The notes beneath the pieces are model-generated. The model saw only the letters and a list, made by a program, of their open reading frames with translations, was not told the DNA's origin and ran no database searches. A stretch of 64,000 nt of DNA from Micromonospora cremea (GTDB lineage Bacteria > Actinomycetota > Actinomycetes > Mycobacteriales > Micromonosporaceae). This document shows, piece after piece, positions 1-8,221 of this stretch. The stretch lies in assembly GCF_900143515.1 (NCBI RefSeq), contig NZ_FSQT01000002.1, positions 1,055,501 through 1,119,500 on the forward strand, written 5' to 3'. Both the position numbers and the translations under genes were made by a program. Position 1 is the stretch's first letter. Each line of letters opens with the position of its first letter.

Positions 1-1
1 C

Positions 2-2056
2 GGCCTGTTCAGCCTCTCCGCGACGCAACTGACCGTGCCCGCGAACGGCACCGCCACGGTCACCATGACCACGGACACCTCCCGGGCCAGCACCGGCAGC
101 CGGTACACCGGTCAGGTCGTCGCCACCGGGCCGGACCGGGCCGTGCTGACCCGCACCGCGATCGCCGTCGGCACCTTCACGCCGTACCACCAGCTCCGCC
201 TGGAGCTGACCGACCGCTCCGGGAAGCCGGCCAGCGGCGTCGTCGAGCTGGGCCAGCCCGGCAGCTACGAGCCGGCCTTCGTAGAGACCGACCCGGACGG
301 TACGGCGCAGCTGTACCTGCCCGAGGGCGTCTACTCGGCGATGAGCTTCCTGAACGTGACCGGCAGCCACGGGCCGAACTCCCTCGGCCTGGCGCTGCTC
401 GGCGACCCGGACATCGACCTGCGGAAGGACACCACGATCCGGCTGGACGGCAAGGCCGCCCGCAGGGTCGAGTCGTCGGTGCCCCAGCAGACCGCCGAGA
501 CGTTCACCCGGCTGGACTACTACCGGTCCCAGGGGGCGGGCCGGTGGCGCTCGTTCATCGCCGGTGGCGTCTTCTACGACAGCTTCTGGGCCCAGCCGAC
601 CGATCACGACGTGCGGCACGGCGACTTCTACCTCGGGGCACGCTGGCGCAAGGAACAGCCGGTGCTGAGCGTCGGCACCACGACGGTCGACTTCGACGAC
701 GTGGTCCGACAGCAGAGCACCACCCAGTTGCCGAAGGGCCGTTGGACACTGCCGGCGGTCTTCGCGGGCAACGGCGCCCCGAGCGACTACGCCGGGCTCG
801 ACGCCCGGGGCAAGGTGGTCGTCGTCCGACACAACTGGGACGTCAGCGACTCCGAGCAGGCCGCCGCCGCGACCGCAGCCGGCGCGAGGCTGATGCTGGT
901 GGTGAACGACAACCCGTGGCGCGAGGTGCGCGACTACGGGATCGACTTCTTCACCCCCACACCGATCGAGGTGGCGCTGCTCAGCACCGACGAGGGCGAG
1001 GCGCTGATCCAGCAGATCCAGCGCGGGTCCACCAGGGTCGAGGTCGTCTCGCAGCCCGTCGCCGACTACGTGTACGACCTGGTCCAGGCGTACCACAACC
1101 GGATCCCACGCGAGCTGACCCGGACCGAGACGCCGAAGACGCTGGCCCGGATCGACGTCGGCTTCGCCCTGCCGAGCCGCGAGGTCCGGGGTGGCGAGTT
1201 CCGGTTCGACTGGCCGTCGTACTCCGACTGGGGCATCGGCCAGACCAGCAACCGGCCCCTCGCGGCCGTCCGCACCGACTGGGTGTCCACCGGCGACCTC
1301 TACCAGTGGGGCCAGGAGGCGTACGTCGACTCCACGTACCAGATCGACACCCGGACCGGCTACCGGGCGGGCAGCCGCGGCGAGGAGCGGTTCTTCCAGC
1401 CGATCGAGCGGCCCCACCTGAACAACAACTTCAAGCTGCCCAGCCGCTCGGGCGACGCTCTCAACGTGGACGTGCCCGGCTGGGGTGGGGCCGACCACGT
1501 CGGCATGGCGATGAACGCCGCCGAGCAGACCAACCAGCTCTACCAGGGCGGGACGCTGCTCGGCCAGAGCAGCAGCACGTGGGTCAGTGGCACCGCGCCG
1601 GGCGCGGGCGACCTGCCGTACCGGCTGGTGGTGCGGACCAAGCAGGACCCGACCGCCGGCCGGTACTCCACCAGCACCGAGACACGGTGGACGTTCCGGT
1701 CGAAGGCGCCGGCCACCGGGGTGGAGTCGGCCGTGCTGCCGCTGCTCCAGCTCGACTACGCCGTCGACACCGACGCCGCGGGCACCGCGCCGGGCCGGAC
1801 GAACCTCACCGTGTCCGCCGCGCACCTGCCCGGCGCCACCGGGTGCGGCAGCATCCGGCCCGTCATCCTGGAGATCTCGTACGACGACGGCGCGCACTGG
1901 CAGAAGCAGCCGCTGGACCGCGCGAACGACGGGTCCTGGACGGCGAAGCTGCGGGCGCCGAAGGGCGCGGGGTACGTCTCGCTGCGGGGCAGCGCCACGG
2001 ACAGCTCGGGCAACGCGGTCAGCCAGACGGTGATCCGCGCCTTCGGCGTGCGCTGA
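2..2056 (+). CDS. S8-family (subtilisin-like) secreted serine protease, C-terminal part
   Basis: Only the C-terminal 684 codons are present. The reading frame is open to the left edge (the residues before the GTG at 35 read GLFSLSATQLT), so the true start lies outside the window. The visible part is a beta-rich extracellular region. A protease-associated-like domain lies around residues 245-330, with the stretch reading ARGKVVVVRHNWD followed by an Ala-rich helix. It ends in an Ig-like module containing DDGAHWQK and RGSATDSSGNAVSQTVIRAF. Such tails follow the catalytic domain in large actinobacterial S8 proteases. The catalytic Asp/His/Ser are not in the window, so the assignment rests on tail architecture. 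A strong bidirectional terminator follows the stop. Confidence 0.6.
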   Translation, partial: GLFSLSATQLTVPANGTATVTMTTDTSRASTGSRYTGQVVATGPDRAVLTRTAIAVGTFTPYHQLRLELTDRSGKPASGVVELGQPGSYEPAFVETDPDGTAQLYLPEGVYSAMSFLNVTGSHGPNSLGLALLGDPDIDLRKDTTIRLDGKAARRVESSVPQQTAETFTRLDYYRSQGAGRWRSFIAGGVFYDSFWAQPTDHDVRHGDFYLGARWRKEQPVLSVGTTTVDFDDVVRQQSTTQLPKGRWTLPAVFAGNGAPSDYAGLDARGKVVVVRHNWDVSDSEQAAAATAAGARLMLVVNDNPWREVRDYGIDFFTPTPIEVALLSTDEGEALIQQIQRGSTRVEVVSQPVADYVYDLVQAYHNRIPRELTRTETPKTLARIDVGFALPSREVRGGEFRFDWPSYSDWGIGQTSNRPLAAVRTDWVSTGDLYQWGQEAYVDSTYQIDTRTGYRAGSRGEERFFQPIERPHLNNNFKLPSRSGDALNVDVPGWGGADHVGMAMNAAEQTNQLYQGGTLLGQSSSTWVSGTAPGAGDLPYRLVVRTKQDPTAGRYSTSTETRWTFRSKAPATGVESAVLPLLQLDYAVDTDAAGTAPGRTNLTVSAAHLPGATGCGSIRPVILEISYDDGAHWQKQPLDRANDGSWTAKLRAPKGAGYVSLRGSATDSSGNAVSQTVIRAFGVR

Positions 2057-2071
2057 GCGTCCGGCGATGAG

Positions 2072-2113
2072 CGCGTGACGTCCGTCCGGCGCCGACCGGA
2101 CGGACGTCACGCG
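2072..2113. terminator. bidirectional hairpin terminator
   Basis: A perfect 18-bp inverted repeat (CGCGTGACGTCCGTCCGG and its complement) with a six-base loop sits between the convergent protease and GH13 genes. It has no T tract, as is common in high-GC actinobacteria, and can serve both strands. Confidence 0.85.
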
Positions 2114-2146
2114 TGACCGGGGAGGACAGCCCGTCCCCGGTCGAGG

Positions 2147-3799
2147 TCAGCTGGCCGCGCCCAAGCAGAGCCGGATCCAGCGGTAGCCGTAGCCGGAGAG
2201 CTTGACCGCGCCGAGCTTGCCCAACTCGCCGTAGCCGCGGTCGGCGAGCACGTCGTTCGGCAGGTCGGCCTCCGCCTCCAGGGAACTCAGGTCCACCTCG
2301 ACGTCGTCGGTGCCCAGGTTGTGCAGGAAGACCATGGTCCCGGTCGGCCCGTCCGCCCGGTGCGCCAGCACTCCGGCCGGCGCCGGCACGTCGATGTGGG
2401 TGGTCGAGCCGGAGCCCACCTCCGGTGCCTCACGAAGCGTCCGGATCATGCGTTCGAACCAGGCGAGCAGCGACTTCGAGTCACCGCGCTGCGCCGTGAC
2501 GTTGACCCTCTGGTAGCCGAACTCACCCTTGTCGATCACCGGGCGGACCAGCTTCTCCGGGTCCGCCGTGGAGAAGCCGGCGTTCGGCTGGTACGACCAC
2601 TGCATCGGGGTACGGATCGCCTCCCGGCCGGGCAGCGACAGGTCCTCGCCCATCCCGATCTCCTCGCCGTAGCGCAGCACCGGCGTGCCGCGCAGCGAGA
2701 ACTGGAGGGCGTACGCCAGCTCGATGCGACGCCGGTCGTTGCCGAGCATCGGGGCGAGCCGGCGACGGATGCCCCGGTCGTAGATGCGCATGTCCTCGTC
2801 CGGGCCGAACTGCGCGTACACCTGGTTGCGCTGTTCGGTGGTGAGCCGGGACAGGTCGATCTCGTCGTGGTTACGCAGGAAGGTGGCCCACTGGCCGCCG
2901 ACGGGCAGCGTCGGGGTGTCGCGCAGCGCCTCGACCAGCGGCTCCGGGTCCTGCCGGGCGAGGGCCAGCATGAGCCGGCCGTTGAGCATGAAGTCGAAGA
3001 GCATGTGGATCCGGTTACCGGAGCCGCCCGCGTCGCCGAAGAACGTCGGCAGCTGGTCCGGCTCGACGTTCGCCTCGGCCAGCAGGACCGCGTCGCCGCG
3101 CCGCCACTGCACGTGCTGGCGCATCTCGGTGAGGAACTCGAAGTCCTTCGGCGAGTTCGGGTTGCCCGGCTCGGTCAGCTCGATGATGAACGGCACCGCG
3201 TCCATCCGGAAACCGGAGACGCCGAGCTGGAGCCAGAACGACATGATCTTCTTGATCTCCGCCCGGACCGCCGGGTTGGCGAAGTTGAGGTCCGGCTGGA
3301 ACTTGTAGAACCGGTGGTAGAACCACGCCTTGGCGGTGCGGTCGTAGCTCCAGGTCTCGTCCTGCTCGCCCGGGAAGACCATGCCCTGGTGCCGGTCGTC
3401 CGGCTCGGTCTCGGACCAGACGAACCAGTCGCGGTACGGCGAGTCCGGCGAGGAACGGGCGGACTGGAACCACGGGTGCTCGTCGGAGGTGTGGTTGACC
3501 ACCAGGTCGATGATCACGCGGATGCCCCGGTTCTGGGCCTGGTGCAGCAGCTCCGCGAAGTCGCCGAGGGTGCCGAAGCGCGGGTCGACGTTGTAGAAGT
3601 CGGTGGCGTCGTAGCCGTCGTCGCGGTTGGGCGACGGATGGATCGGGTGCAGCCACAGGCAGGTCACGCCCAGCCGGGCCAGGTAGTCCAGCCGGCCGAT
3701 CAGCCCGCGGATGTCACCGACCCCGTCGCCGTCGGAATCGACGTACGTGTCGATGTCGAGGCAGTAGACGACGGCTTCGGAATACCAACGGTCACCCAT
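2147..3799 (-). CDS. GH13 alpha-glucan enzyme, trehalose synthase-like (TreS family)
   Basis: A 550-residue TIM-barrel glycosidase of family GH13. The catalytic regions are intact: DLVVNH at 98-103, nucleophile D200 in GFRMD, acid/base E242 in LLAEAN, and H311-D312 in FLRNHDEID. The N-terminus (WYSEAVVYCLDIDTYVDSDG) matches trehalose synthase and related maltose-converting enzymes. It is cytoplasmic, with no signal peptide. The start is placed at ATG 3799 with GGAGAA upstream; an upstream ATG at 3826 would add nine residues. It could interconvert maltose and trehalose or act as an alpha-glucosidase. No maltokinase domain or treZ/treY neighbour is present. The DUF1349 gene is divergent. Confidence 0.8.
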   Translation of the reverse strand: MGDRWYSEAVVYCLDIDTYVDSDGDGVGDIRGLIGRLDYLARLGVTCLWLHPIHPSPNRDDGYDATDFYNVDPRFGTLGDFAELLHQAQNRGIRVIIDLVVNHTSDEHPWFQSARSSPDSPYRDWFVWSETEPDDRHQGMVFPGEQDETWSYDRTAKAWFYHRFYKFQPDLNFANPAVRAEIKKIMSFWLQLGVSGFRMDAVPFIIELTEPGNPNSPKDFEFLTEMRQHVQWRRGDAVLLAEANVEPDQLPTFFGDAGGSGNRIHMLFDFMLNGRLMLALARQDPEPLVEALRDTPTLPVGGQWATFLRNHDEIDLSRLTTEQRNQVYAQFGPDEDMRIYDRGIRRRLAPMLGNDRRRIELAYALQFSLRGTPVLRYGEEIGMGEDLSLPGREAIRTPMQWSYQPNAGFSTADPEKLVRPVIDKGEFGYQRVNVTAQRGDSKSLLAWFERMIRTLREAPEVGSGSTTHIDVPAPAGVLAHRADGPTGTMVFLHNLGTDDVEVDLSSLEAEADLPNDVLADRGYGELGKLGAVKLSGYGYRWIRLCLGAAS

Positions 3800-3878
3800 G
3801 CCGAATGAACTTCTCCGTTCGATCACCGCGGCAAACCCGGCCGACGAACGGCGGAGCCCGGACGTCGCTTCCGGCCGG

Positions 3879-3884
3879 TACCGT
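3879..3884 (+). promoter_or_regulatory. -10 element of a leaderless promoter
   Basis: TACCGT lies seven bases before ATG 3892. Transcription would begin at or next to the start codon, which explains the absence of a ribosome binding site and rejects the longer frame from 3805. Confidence 0.6.
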
Positions 3885-3891
3885 GCCGGTC

Positions 3892-4506
3892 ATGGAGATC
3901 GAACTCGTACCGCCGAGCGAACCGTTGGACTGGGCCCGGGGCGGCTGGCTGTGCCCGCCGGTCCGCGCCGAGGAGGGCCCGGGCGGCGAATTGATCGTCG
4001 AACCGGCGGCGGAGAGCGACTTCTGGCGGCGGACCAGCTACGGGTTCGTGCACGACAACGGCCCCGCCCTGCTGGCCCCGCTGCCGGTCGGCAGCGCCAT
4101 GGAGGTGAGCTTCCGGCTCGACCTCACCGGCCAGTTCGACCAGGCCGGTGCGCTGGTGCGGGTGGACGAGCGGACCTGGACCAAAGCCGGCGTCGAAATG
4201 AGCGACGGCGAACTACAGCTCGGCGCGGTGGTGACCCGGGAGTTCTCCGACTGGTCGGTGGCGCCGGTTCCGGAGTGGTCAAGCCGGCAGGTGACCGTGC
4301 GGGTCAGCCGGGCCGGCGACGCGCTGACCGTCCGGGCCCGGGTGGACGACGAACCGTGGCGGCTCGTCCGGCTCGCCCCACTGGACCCGGCAGCCGAGGC
4401 CACCGCCGGGCCGTTCTGCTGCGCGCCGGTCCGCGCCGGCCTCACCGTGGTGTTCACCGGCTGGCGGCAGGGGCCGGCCGACACCGCGTTGCACCCGGAG
4501 CACTGA
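3892..4506 (+). CDS. DUF1349 family protein (concanavalin-like fold)
   Basis: A 204-residue soluble protein resembling the DUF1349 group, which includes yeast 'regulation of enolase 1'-like proteins with a lectin/glucanase-like jelly roll. Typical stretches are SDFWRRTSYGFVHDNG near residue 42, FDQAGALVRVDERTWTKAGVE near 82 and the WSVAPVPEW strand. No catalytic residues are established for the family, so the function is unknown. It is transcribed away from the GH13 gene, and a sugar-related role is only a guess from that context. The start is fixed by the leaderless -10 element. Confidence 0.7.
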   Translation: MEIELVPPSEPLDWARGGWLCPPVRAEEGPGGELIVEPAAESDFWRRTSYGFVHDNGPALLAPLPVGSAMEVSFRLDLTGQFDQAGALVRVDERTWTKAGVEMSDGELQLGAVVTREFSDWSVAPVPEWSSRQVTVRVSRAGDALTVRARVDDEPWRLVRLAPLDPAAEATAGPFCCAPVRAGLTVVFTGWRQGPADTALHPEH

Positions 4507-4603
4507 CCGGCACGGCAGCGTGGCCCGGCTCACCGGCAGGTGTGGCGGAGCGCCCATCGGGTATCACCATCTGATCCCCGGCTGCCGACCTGGAAGGACG
4601 ACC

Positions 4604-5275
4604 ATGGCGCTCGCCCAGAATGTCGACCCGTCCAAGTTCACCGGGTTGACCGGTTGGGTGGCCACCGTGATCGACAGCATGGGGCCGGTCGGCGTGGCGC
4701 TGCTGGTGGCGCTGGAGAGCATCGTCCCGCCCATCCCCAGCGAGATCGTGCTGGCGCTGGCCGGCTACCTCGCCAGCGAGGGCCGGTTCAACGTGGTGCT
4801 CGTGGTGGTGGCCGCGACGGTCGGCTCGCTGGTCGGCGCGCTGGTGCTCTACTGGCTCGGCGCGGCGCTGGGCGAGGAGCGGCTCAAGCGCTGGCTGGAC
4901 CGCATCCCGCTGGTGGACCGGGACGACCTGGAGAAGGCCGACCGCTGGTTCGAGCGGCACGGTCGATGGGCGGTGCTGATCGGCCGGGTCGTGCCCGTGG
5001 TTCGCAGCCTGGTCTCCGTCCCGGCCGGGGCGAACCGGATGCCGCTCGGTGAGTTCATCCTGCTCACCACGATCGGCAGTGGGGTGTGGAACACCCTCAT
5101 CGTCGGCGCCGGCTACGCGCTCGGCAGCCGCTGGCAGGACGTCGAGCGGTACAGCGACTGGTTCAACTACGGGATCGTCGCGGTCTTCGTCGTCATGGTG
5201 GTCAGCTGGGTGATCCGCAAGGTTCGCCGACGCCGGGCGCGCGACGACCGGCGGTCGGTGACCGCCGGTCGCTGA
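4604..5275 (+). CDS. DedA-family integral membrane protein
   Basis: A 223-residue polytopic protein of the DedA/SNARE-associated family. Family members are implicated in envelope homeostasis, and some act as phospholipid or polyprenyl-phosphate flippases. Visible features are the early re-entrant/hydrophobic stretch with ESIVPPIPSEIVL (about 38-50), a long hydrophobic segment at 60-90, the conserved GRVVPVVRSLVSVPAG block (about 128-143), and a last membrane helix before a basic tail (RKVRRRRARDDRR). ATG 4604 follows GGAAGGACGACC, a good ribosome site, so the longer frame from 4520 is not used. It converges on the GH16 gene with a shared terminator palindrome between them. Confidence 0.85.
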   Translation: MALAQNVDPSKFTGLTGWVATVIDSMGPVGVALLVALESIVPPIPSEIVLALAGYLASEGRFNVVLVVVAATVGSLVGALVLYWLGAALGEERLKRWLDRIPLVDRDDLEKADRWFERHGRWAVLIGRVVPVVRSLVSVPAGANRMPLGEFILLTTIGSGVWNTLIVGAGYALGSRWQDVERYSDWFNYGIVAVFVVMVVSWVIRKVRRRRARDDRRSVTAGR

Positions 5276-5311
5276 TCCGCGTCTGCGCTCAGGGCGGCGG
5301 CCGGACGTGTC

Positions 5312-5358
5312 GGAAAGGGCCCCCTGCTCCACCGCAGGCGTTGACAGGGGGCCCTTCC
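5312..5358. repeat. GGGCCCC palindromic repeat, copy A (probable bidirectional terminator)
   Basis: Arms AAGGGCCCCCTG (5315-5326) and CAGGGGGCCCTT (5345-5356) pair perfectly over 12 bp, with an 18-base loop containing GCAGGCGTTGA. It lies between the convergent DedA and GH16 genes. A related element with GCAGGCGTCAA in its loop lies at 53784-53831. It resembles a dispersed palindrome I recall from Micromonospora genomes. Confidence 0.75.
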
Positions 5359-5365
5359 TTTCGTT

Positions 5366-6778
5366 TCAGCGGCGGAAGGTGAACCAGTTGACATTGACGA
5401 AGTCGTTCGGCTGCCCGCTGGTGAAGGTGAGGTAGACGGTGTGCCGGCCGGTCACCCCGCCGACGTTGCCGGGCACCGAGCGCCAGCTCTGCCAGCCGCC
5501 GGTGTTGCCGATCGCGAAGCTGCCGATCGGCGCGGCGGTCGGGCTGTCCAGCCGCACCTCGACCAGCCCACTCGCCCCGCCCCCGGCACCGGAGGCCACC
5601 CGGGCCACGAAGTCCCGGGGCCCGGCGGAACCGAACTCGACGTTGTCGTAGCGCGCCCAGTCGCCGTTGCGCAGCCCGGCGATGTTCTGTCCACCCTCGG
5701 CGCACGCCTCGACGAACACCCCGTTCTGCCCGTTGAACGACTCGGCCTGGATCTGCCCGTACGCGTCCCTCGTGCCGCCGGGCGGCGGGGTGGTGGGCGG
5801 CGGGGTGGTCCCGCCGCCGCGCCGGCGCCGGTACACCGCCACGTAGTCGACCAGCATCGGCCGACCGGGAACGGTCGCCGCGGTCGGTGTGCCACTGCCG
5901 GCCACCCCGTTCGGGAAGGCCCCGCCCATCGCCACGTTGAGCAGCAGGAAATAGCCGGCGTGCGAGGTCATCTGCGACCAGGCCGGCTCACCGACCCGAC
6001 TCTGCGTGACGGTGTGGTAGAGCTGGCCGTCGACGTACCAGCGCAGTTGCTGCGGGCTGATGGAGGCGTCCCACTCGAACCTGTAGGTGTGGAACGCGGA
6101 CTGGCAGCTCGCGCCCGGGCAGGCGCGGGACGCTCCGATGCCGTTGAACTCGTCGCACGGCCCGCCCGGGGCGACGCCGCAGTGCAGCACTCCCCAGACC
6201 GAGTTGATGCCGTTGACGTTCTCCATCACGTCGAACTCGCCGATGCCCGGCCAGTTCTGGTAGTTACCCCGGTAGGGCGCGCCGAGAGCCCAGAAGGCCG
6301 GCCAGTAGCCGGCCGCCGCGGCGCCGGTGACGTTCGGCATCTGGATCCGGCCCTCGATGGCCAGCACGCCGCCGGCCGGGGCCTTGAAGTCGCTGCGCAC
6401 GGTCTCGATCCGCGCGGAGGTCCAGCCGCCCCCGCCGTCGCGCAGCGGCGTGATCCGCAGGTTGCCACCGCCGTCGTGGCTGACGTTGGCGGTGCTGGCG
6501 GTGTAGTTCTGGATCTCGCCGGTGCCCCAGTTGGCCGGGCCGCCCGGGTAGTTGTGGCCGGTGTCGATGATCCAGTTGGCGGCCGACGGCAGGGTGCCGG
6601 CGGCGCCGGTGAAGTCGTCACTCCAGACGGTGCTCCAACCGGGGGCGGGGGGCGGAACGGCGGCCTGGGCGGTCACGGTGATCCCGGCCAGGGCGGTGGT
6701 GGTGGCGACGAGCAGGACGGACGCCAGCATGCGGCGTCGGACGGGCGGGGCGGCGGTGGCCGCCGGAGGAGGTGACAT
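5366..6778 (-). CDS. secreted GH16 endo-beta-1,3-glucanase with C-terminal CBM6-like module
   Basis: A 470-residue exported polysaccharidase. Residues 1-40 form a signal peptide (RRRM, then a hydrophobic core, cleaved after AQA). The GH16 jelly roll spans about 48-305 and carries the catalytic signature EFDVME at 181-186 (nucleophile E181, acid/base E186). A Gly/Thr/Pro linker (about 308-330) leads to a CBM6-like carbohydrate-binding domain (YGQIQAESF to VNWFTFRR). It probably hydrolyses laminarin-type beta-1,3-glucan outside the cell, helping the host feed on fungal or algal walls. ATG 6778 follows GGAGG-like bases only weakly, but it gives a proper signal peptide; the frame upstream to 7105 overlaps yidC and is rejected. 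A promoter and palindromic operator precede it. Confidence 0.9.
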   Translation of the reverse strand: MSPPPAATAAPPVRRRMLASVLLVATTTALAGITVTAQAAVPPPAPGWSTVWSDDFTGAAGTLPSAANWIIDTGHNYPGGPANWGTGEIQNYTASTANVSHDGGGNLRITPLRDGGGGWTSARIETVRSDFKAPAGGVLAIEGRIQMPNVTGAAAAGYWPAFWALGAPYRGNYQNWPGIGEFDVMENVNGINSVWGVLHCGVAPGGPCDEFNGIGASRACPGASCQSAFHTYRFEWDASISPQQLRWYVDGQLYHTVTQSRVGEPAWSQMTSHAGYFLLLNVAMGGAFPNGVAGSGTPTAATVPGRPMLVDYVAVYRRRRGGGTTPPPTTPPPGGTRDAYGQIQAESFNGQNGVFVEACAEGGQNIAGLRNGDWARYDNVEFGSAGPRDFVARVASGAGGGASGLVEVRLDSPTAAPIGSFAIGNTGGWQSWRSVPGNVGGVTGRHTVYLTFTSGQPNDFVNVNWFTFRR

Positions 6779-6807
6779 GGACGTGCCACTCTGCGGGGAC
6801 GGGTCGG

Positions 6808-6819
6808 GAGAGCGCTCTC
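6808..6819. promoter_or_regulatory. 12-bp palindromic operator (LacI/CelR-like) before GH16
   Basis: GAGAGCGCTCTC is a perfect palindrome 29 bases upstream of the GH16 start and just downstream of its -10, where a bound repressor would block initiation. It shares the GAGCGCTC core of the CelR/CebR-type operator TGGGAGCGCTCCCA that controls cellulase genes in actinomycetes. Confidence 0.7.
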
Positions 6820-6824
6820 TCAGA

Positions 6825-6853
6825 GTTGTACGTCCCTCCGAAACAGTTGTCAA
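6825..6853 (-). promoter_or_regulatory. promoter of the GH16 gene
   Basis: On the minus strand TTGACA (6853-6848), a 17-base spacer and TACAAC (6830-6825) form a near-consensus housekeeping promoter. Its -35 overlaps the stop codon of the upstream yidC-like gene (6850-6852). Confidence 0.75.
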
Positions 6854-7605
6854 CGTCGATCTATGTCGGTGCTCGCCGGAGCCGTCTGCGGCCGTCGGAG
6901 CACCACCTGCTCCAGGGCCGACCAGGCGGTCGTGGTCACCAGGTAGATGACCGCCGCGAGCGGCAGCACCAGCGCCACCAGCACCGTCGTGAACGGCAGC
7001 AGGGGCAGCAGCCGGCCGAGCGTCGCCGCACCCGGCCCCTCGGTGGGCGTACCGGCCACCGTGCCGACCGCAGCCGACGCCCGGCGGGCCCGCCGCGACG
7101 ACCACCAGGCCAACGCCAGCAGCACGGCCAGCAGCACGGCGAAGAGCGGACCGGCGGCCCCGGTCAGCCCGTCGCCGAGGTGGTGGCCCAGCGGCACGCC
7201 GGCCAGCCGCTCCTGGAGCAGCCCGGTGCCGCCCTCACTGGTGGTGAACAGCCGGTACAGGACCAGCAGGAACGGTGCCTGGAGCAGCAACGGCAGGCAG
7301 CCGGCGATCGGGTTGGCGCCGGCCGAGCGGTACAGCGCGAACACCTCGCTCTGGAGCTTCGCCGGGTCGTCGGCGTACCGCCGTTGGAGGTCACGCACCT
7401 GCGGGGCGAGCGCCGCGCGGCGCCGCTCCCCGCGGACCTGGGCGACGGTGAGCGGCGAGATCAGCAACCGCACGGCGATGGTGAGCAGCACGATGGCGGC
7501 GGCGGTCGCCATGCCGCCGGCCAACGGTTCGAGCAGATCGGTGAGCCAGGACAGCGCGGTGCCGGCGGCGCCGACCACGCCGTGCAGTGGTGCGAAGGCG
7601 AGCAT
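6850..7605 (-). CDS. YidC/Oxa1-family membrane protein insertase (second paralogue type)
   Basis: A 251-residue membrane insertase. Residues 1-50 hold the first transmembrane segment (WLTDLLEPLAGGMATAAAIVLLTIAVRLL, interrupted by the conserved arginine). A cytoplasmic hairpin follows (QVRGERRRAALAPQVRDLQRRYADDPAKLQSEV, about 55-90). Next come the signature GANPIAGCLPLLLQAPFLLVLYRLF (about 95-120) and two further hydrophobic regions. The C-terminal basic tail is short. The main chromosomal yidC normally lies by rnpA/jag at the origin, so this copy downstream of a DUF6412 gene is probably the accessory paralogue. Start ATG 7605 follows a weak ribosome site. Confidence 0.85.
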   Translation of the reverse strand: MLAFAPLHGVVGAAGTALSWLTDLLEPLAGGMATAAAIVLLTIAVRLLISPLTVAQVRGERRRAALAPQVRDLQRRYADDPAKLQSEVFALYRSAGANPIAGCLPLLLQAPFLLVLYRLFTTSEGGTGLLQERLAGVPLGHHLGDGLTGAAGPLFAVLLAVLLALAWWSSRRARRASAAVGTVAGTPTEGPGAATLGRLLPLLPFTTVLVALVLPLAAVIYLVTTTAWSALEQVVLRRPQTAPASTDIDRR

Positions 7606-7704
7606 GGGAAACCCCTCGGTCCGATTCCGGTGGGTCCTCCCCCGGCGGCGTCCGCTCGACGGGAGGACCGATGACGGCGGGATCGGCCGCGCGGCGGCGT
7701 GGCG

Positions 7705-7998
7705 CTACGCGGCCGAGGGGTGCCCGGGTGCGCGGGTGCGGGGCCGGCCGGCGGCGTCCGGGTCGACCTGCCGGGGCACCCGCCGACCACGGGAGCGGGC
7801 CCGCAGCCCGGTCCAGCGCCGGGCGACGCCCGGCAGGCCCGAGCGGCCCGGCACCCGCGCCGCGAGCAGCACGGCGAGCAGCACCAGGGCGGTCAACGCG
7901 GCGCCGGCGAGCAGGTCAGCCGGGCGCACCGCGAGCAGGGTGAGCTGCGCGAACGCGGACATCCACGCAACCCCGAACAGCCCCAGCGGTACCGGCAC
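7705..7998 (-). CDS. DUF6412-like small membrane protein
   Basis: A 97-residue protein with two hydrophobic segments (about 8-25 and 28-47). A basic tail ends in VPRQVDPDAAGRPRTRAPG, a Cys-less C-terminal block that resembles DUF6412 proteins found beside accessory yidC genes. The GTG at 7998 is chosen because TAGGCT lies exactly seven bases before it (leaderless start); the longer frame from 8049 would run through that promoter. It is followed after about 100 bp by the yidC paralogue on the same strand, suggesting a shared role in membrane protein insertion (inference). The family name comes from memory. Confidence 0.6.
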   Translation of the reverse strand: MPVPLGLFGVAWMSAFAQLTLLAVRPADLLAGAALTALVLLAVLLAARVPGRSGLPGVARRWTGLRARSRGRRVPRQVDPDAAGRPRTRAPGHPSAA

Positions 7999-8005
7999 GG
8001 TTTCC

Positions 8006-8011
8006 AGCCTA
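8006..8011 (-). promoter_or_regulatory. -10 element of a leaderless promoter (DUF6412 gene)
   Basis: TAGGCT on the minus strand, seven bases before GTG 7998. Confidence 0.55.
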
Positions 8012-8221
8012 GGACCCGGAGTCACGCCAGCCGATCGAATCGTGGCCACCCGGGCGCGGACCGACCGCGCGGATCCCGGCGCCGGCCGACACGCGGCGCG
8101 CGGCGCGCGGTGCCGCCCGACACGCGGGCCGACGCGCCGTCGCCACGTTTCCCGTCATCGCCACGGTGGGTAACCAGGCGACCGACCGACGCGGACGGAC
8201 CGCGACCGGCAGGAACGGACG

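Noticed and set aside
6779..7105. upstream extension of the GH16 frame
   Set aside because: It has no ribosome site, overlaps yidC on the same strand, and would bury the signal peptide.
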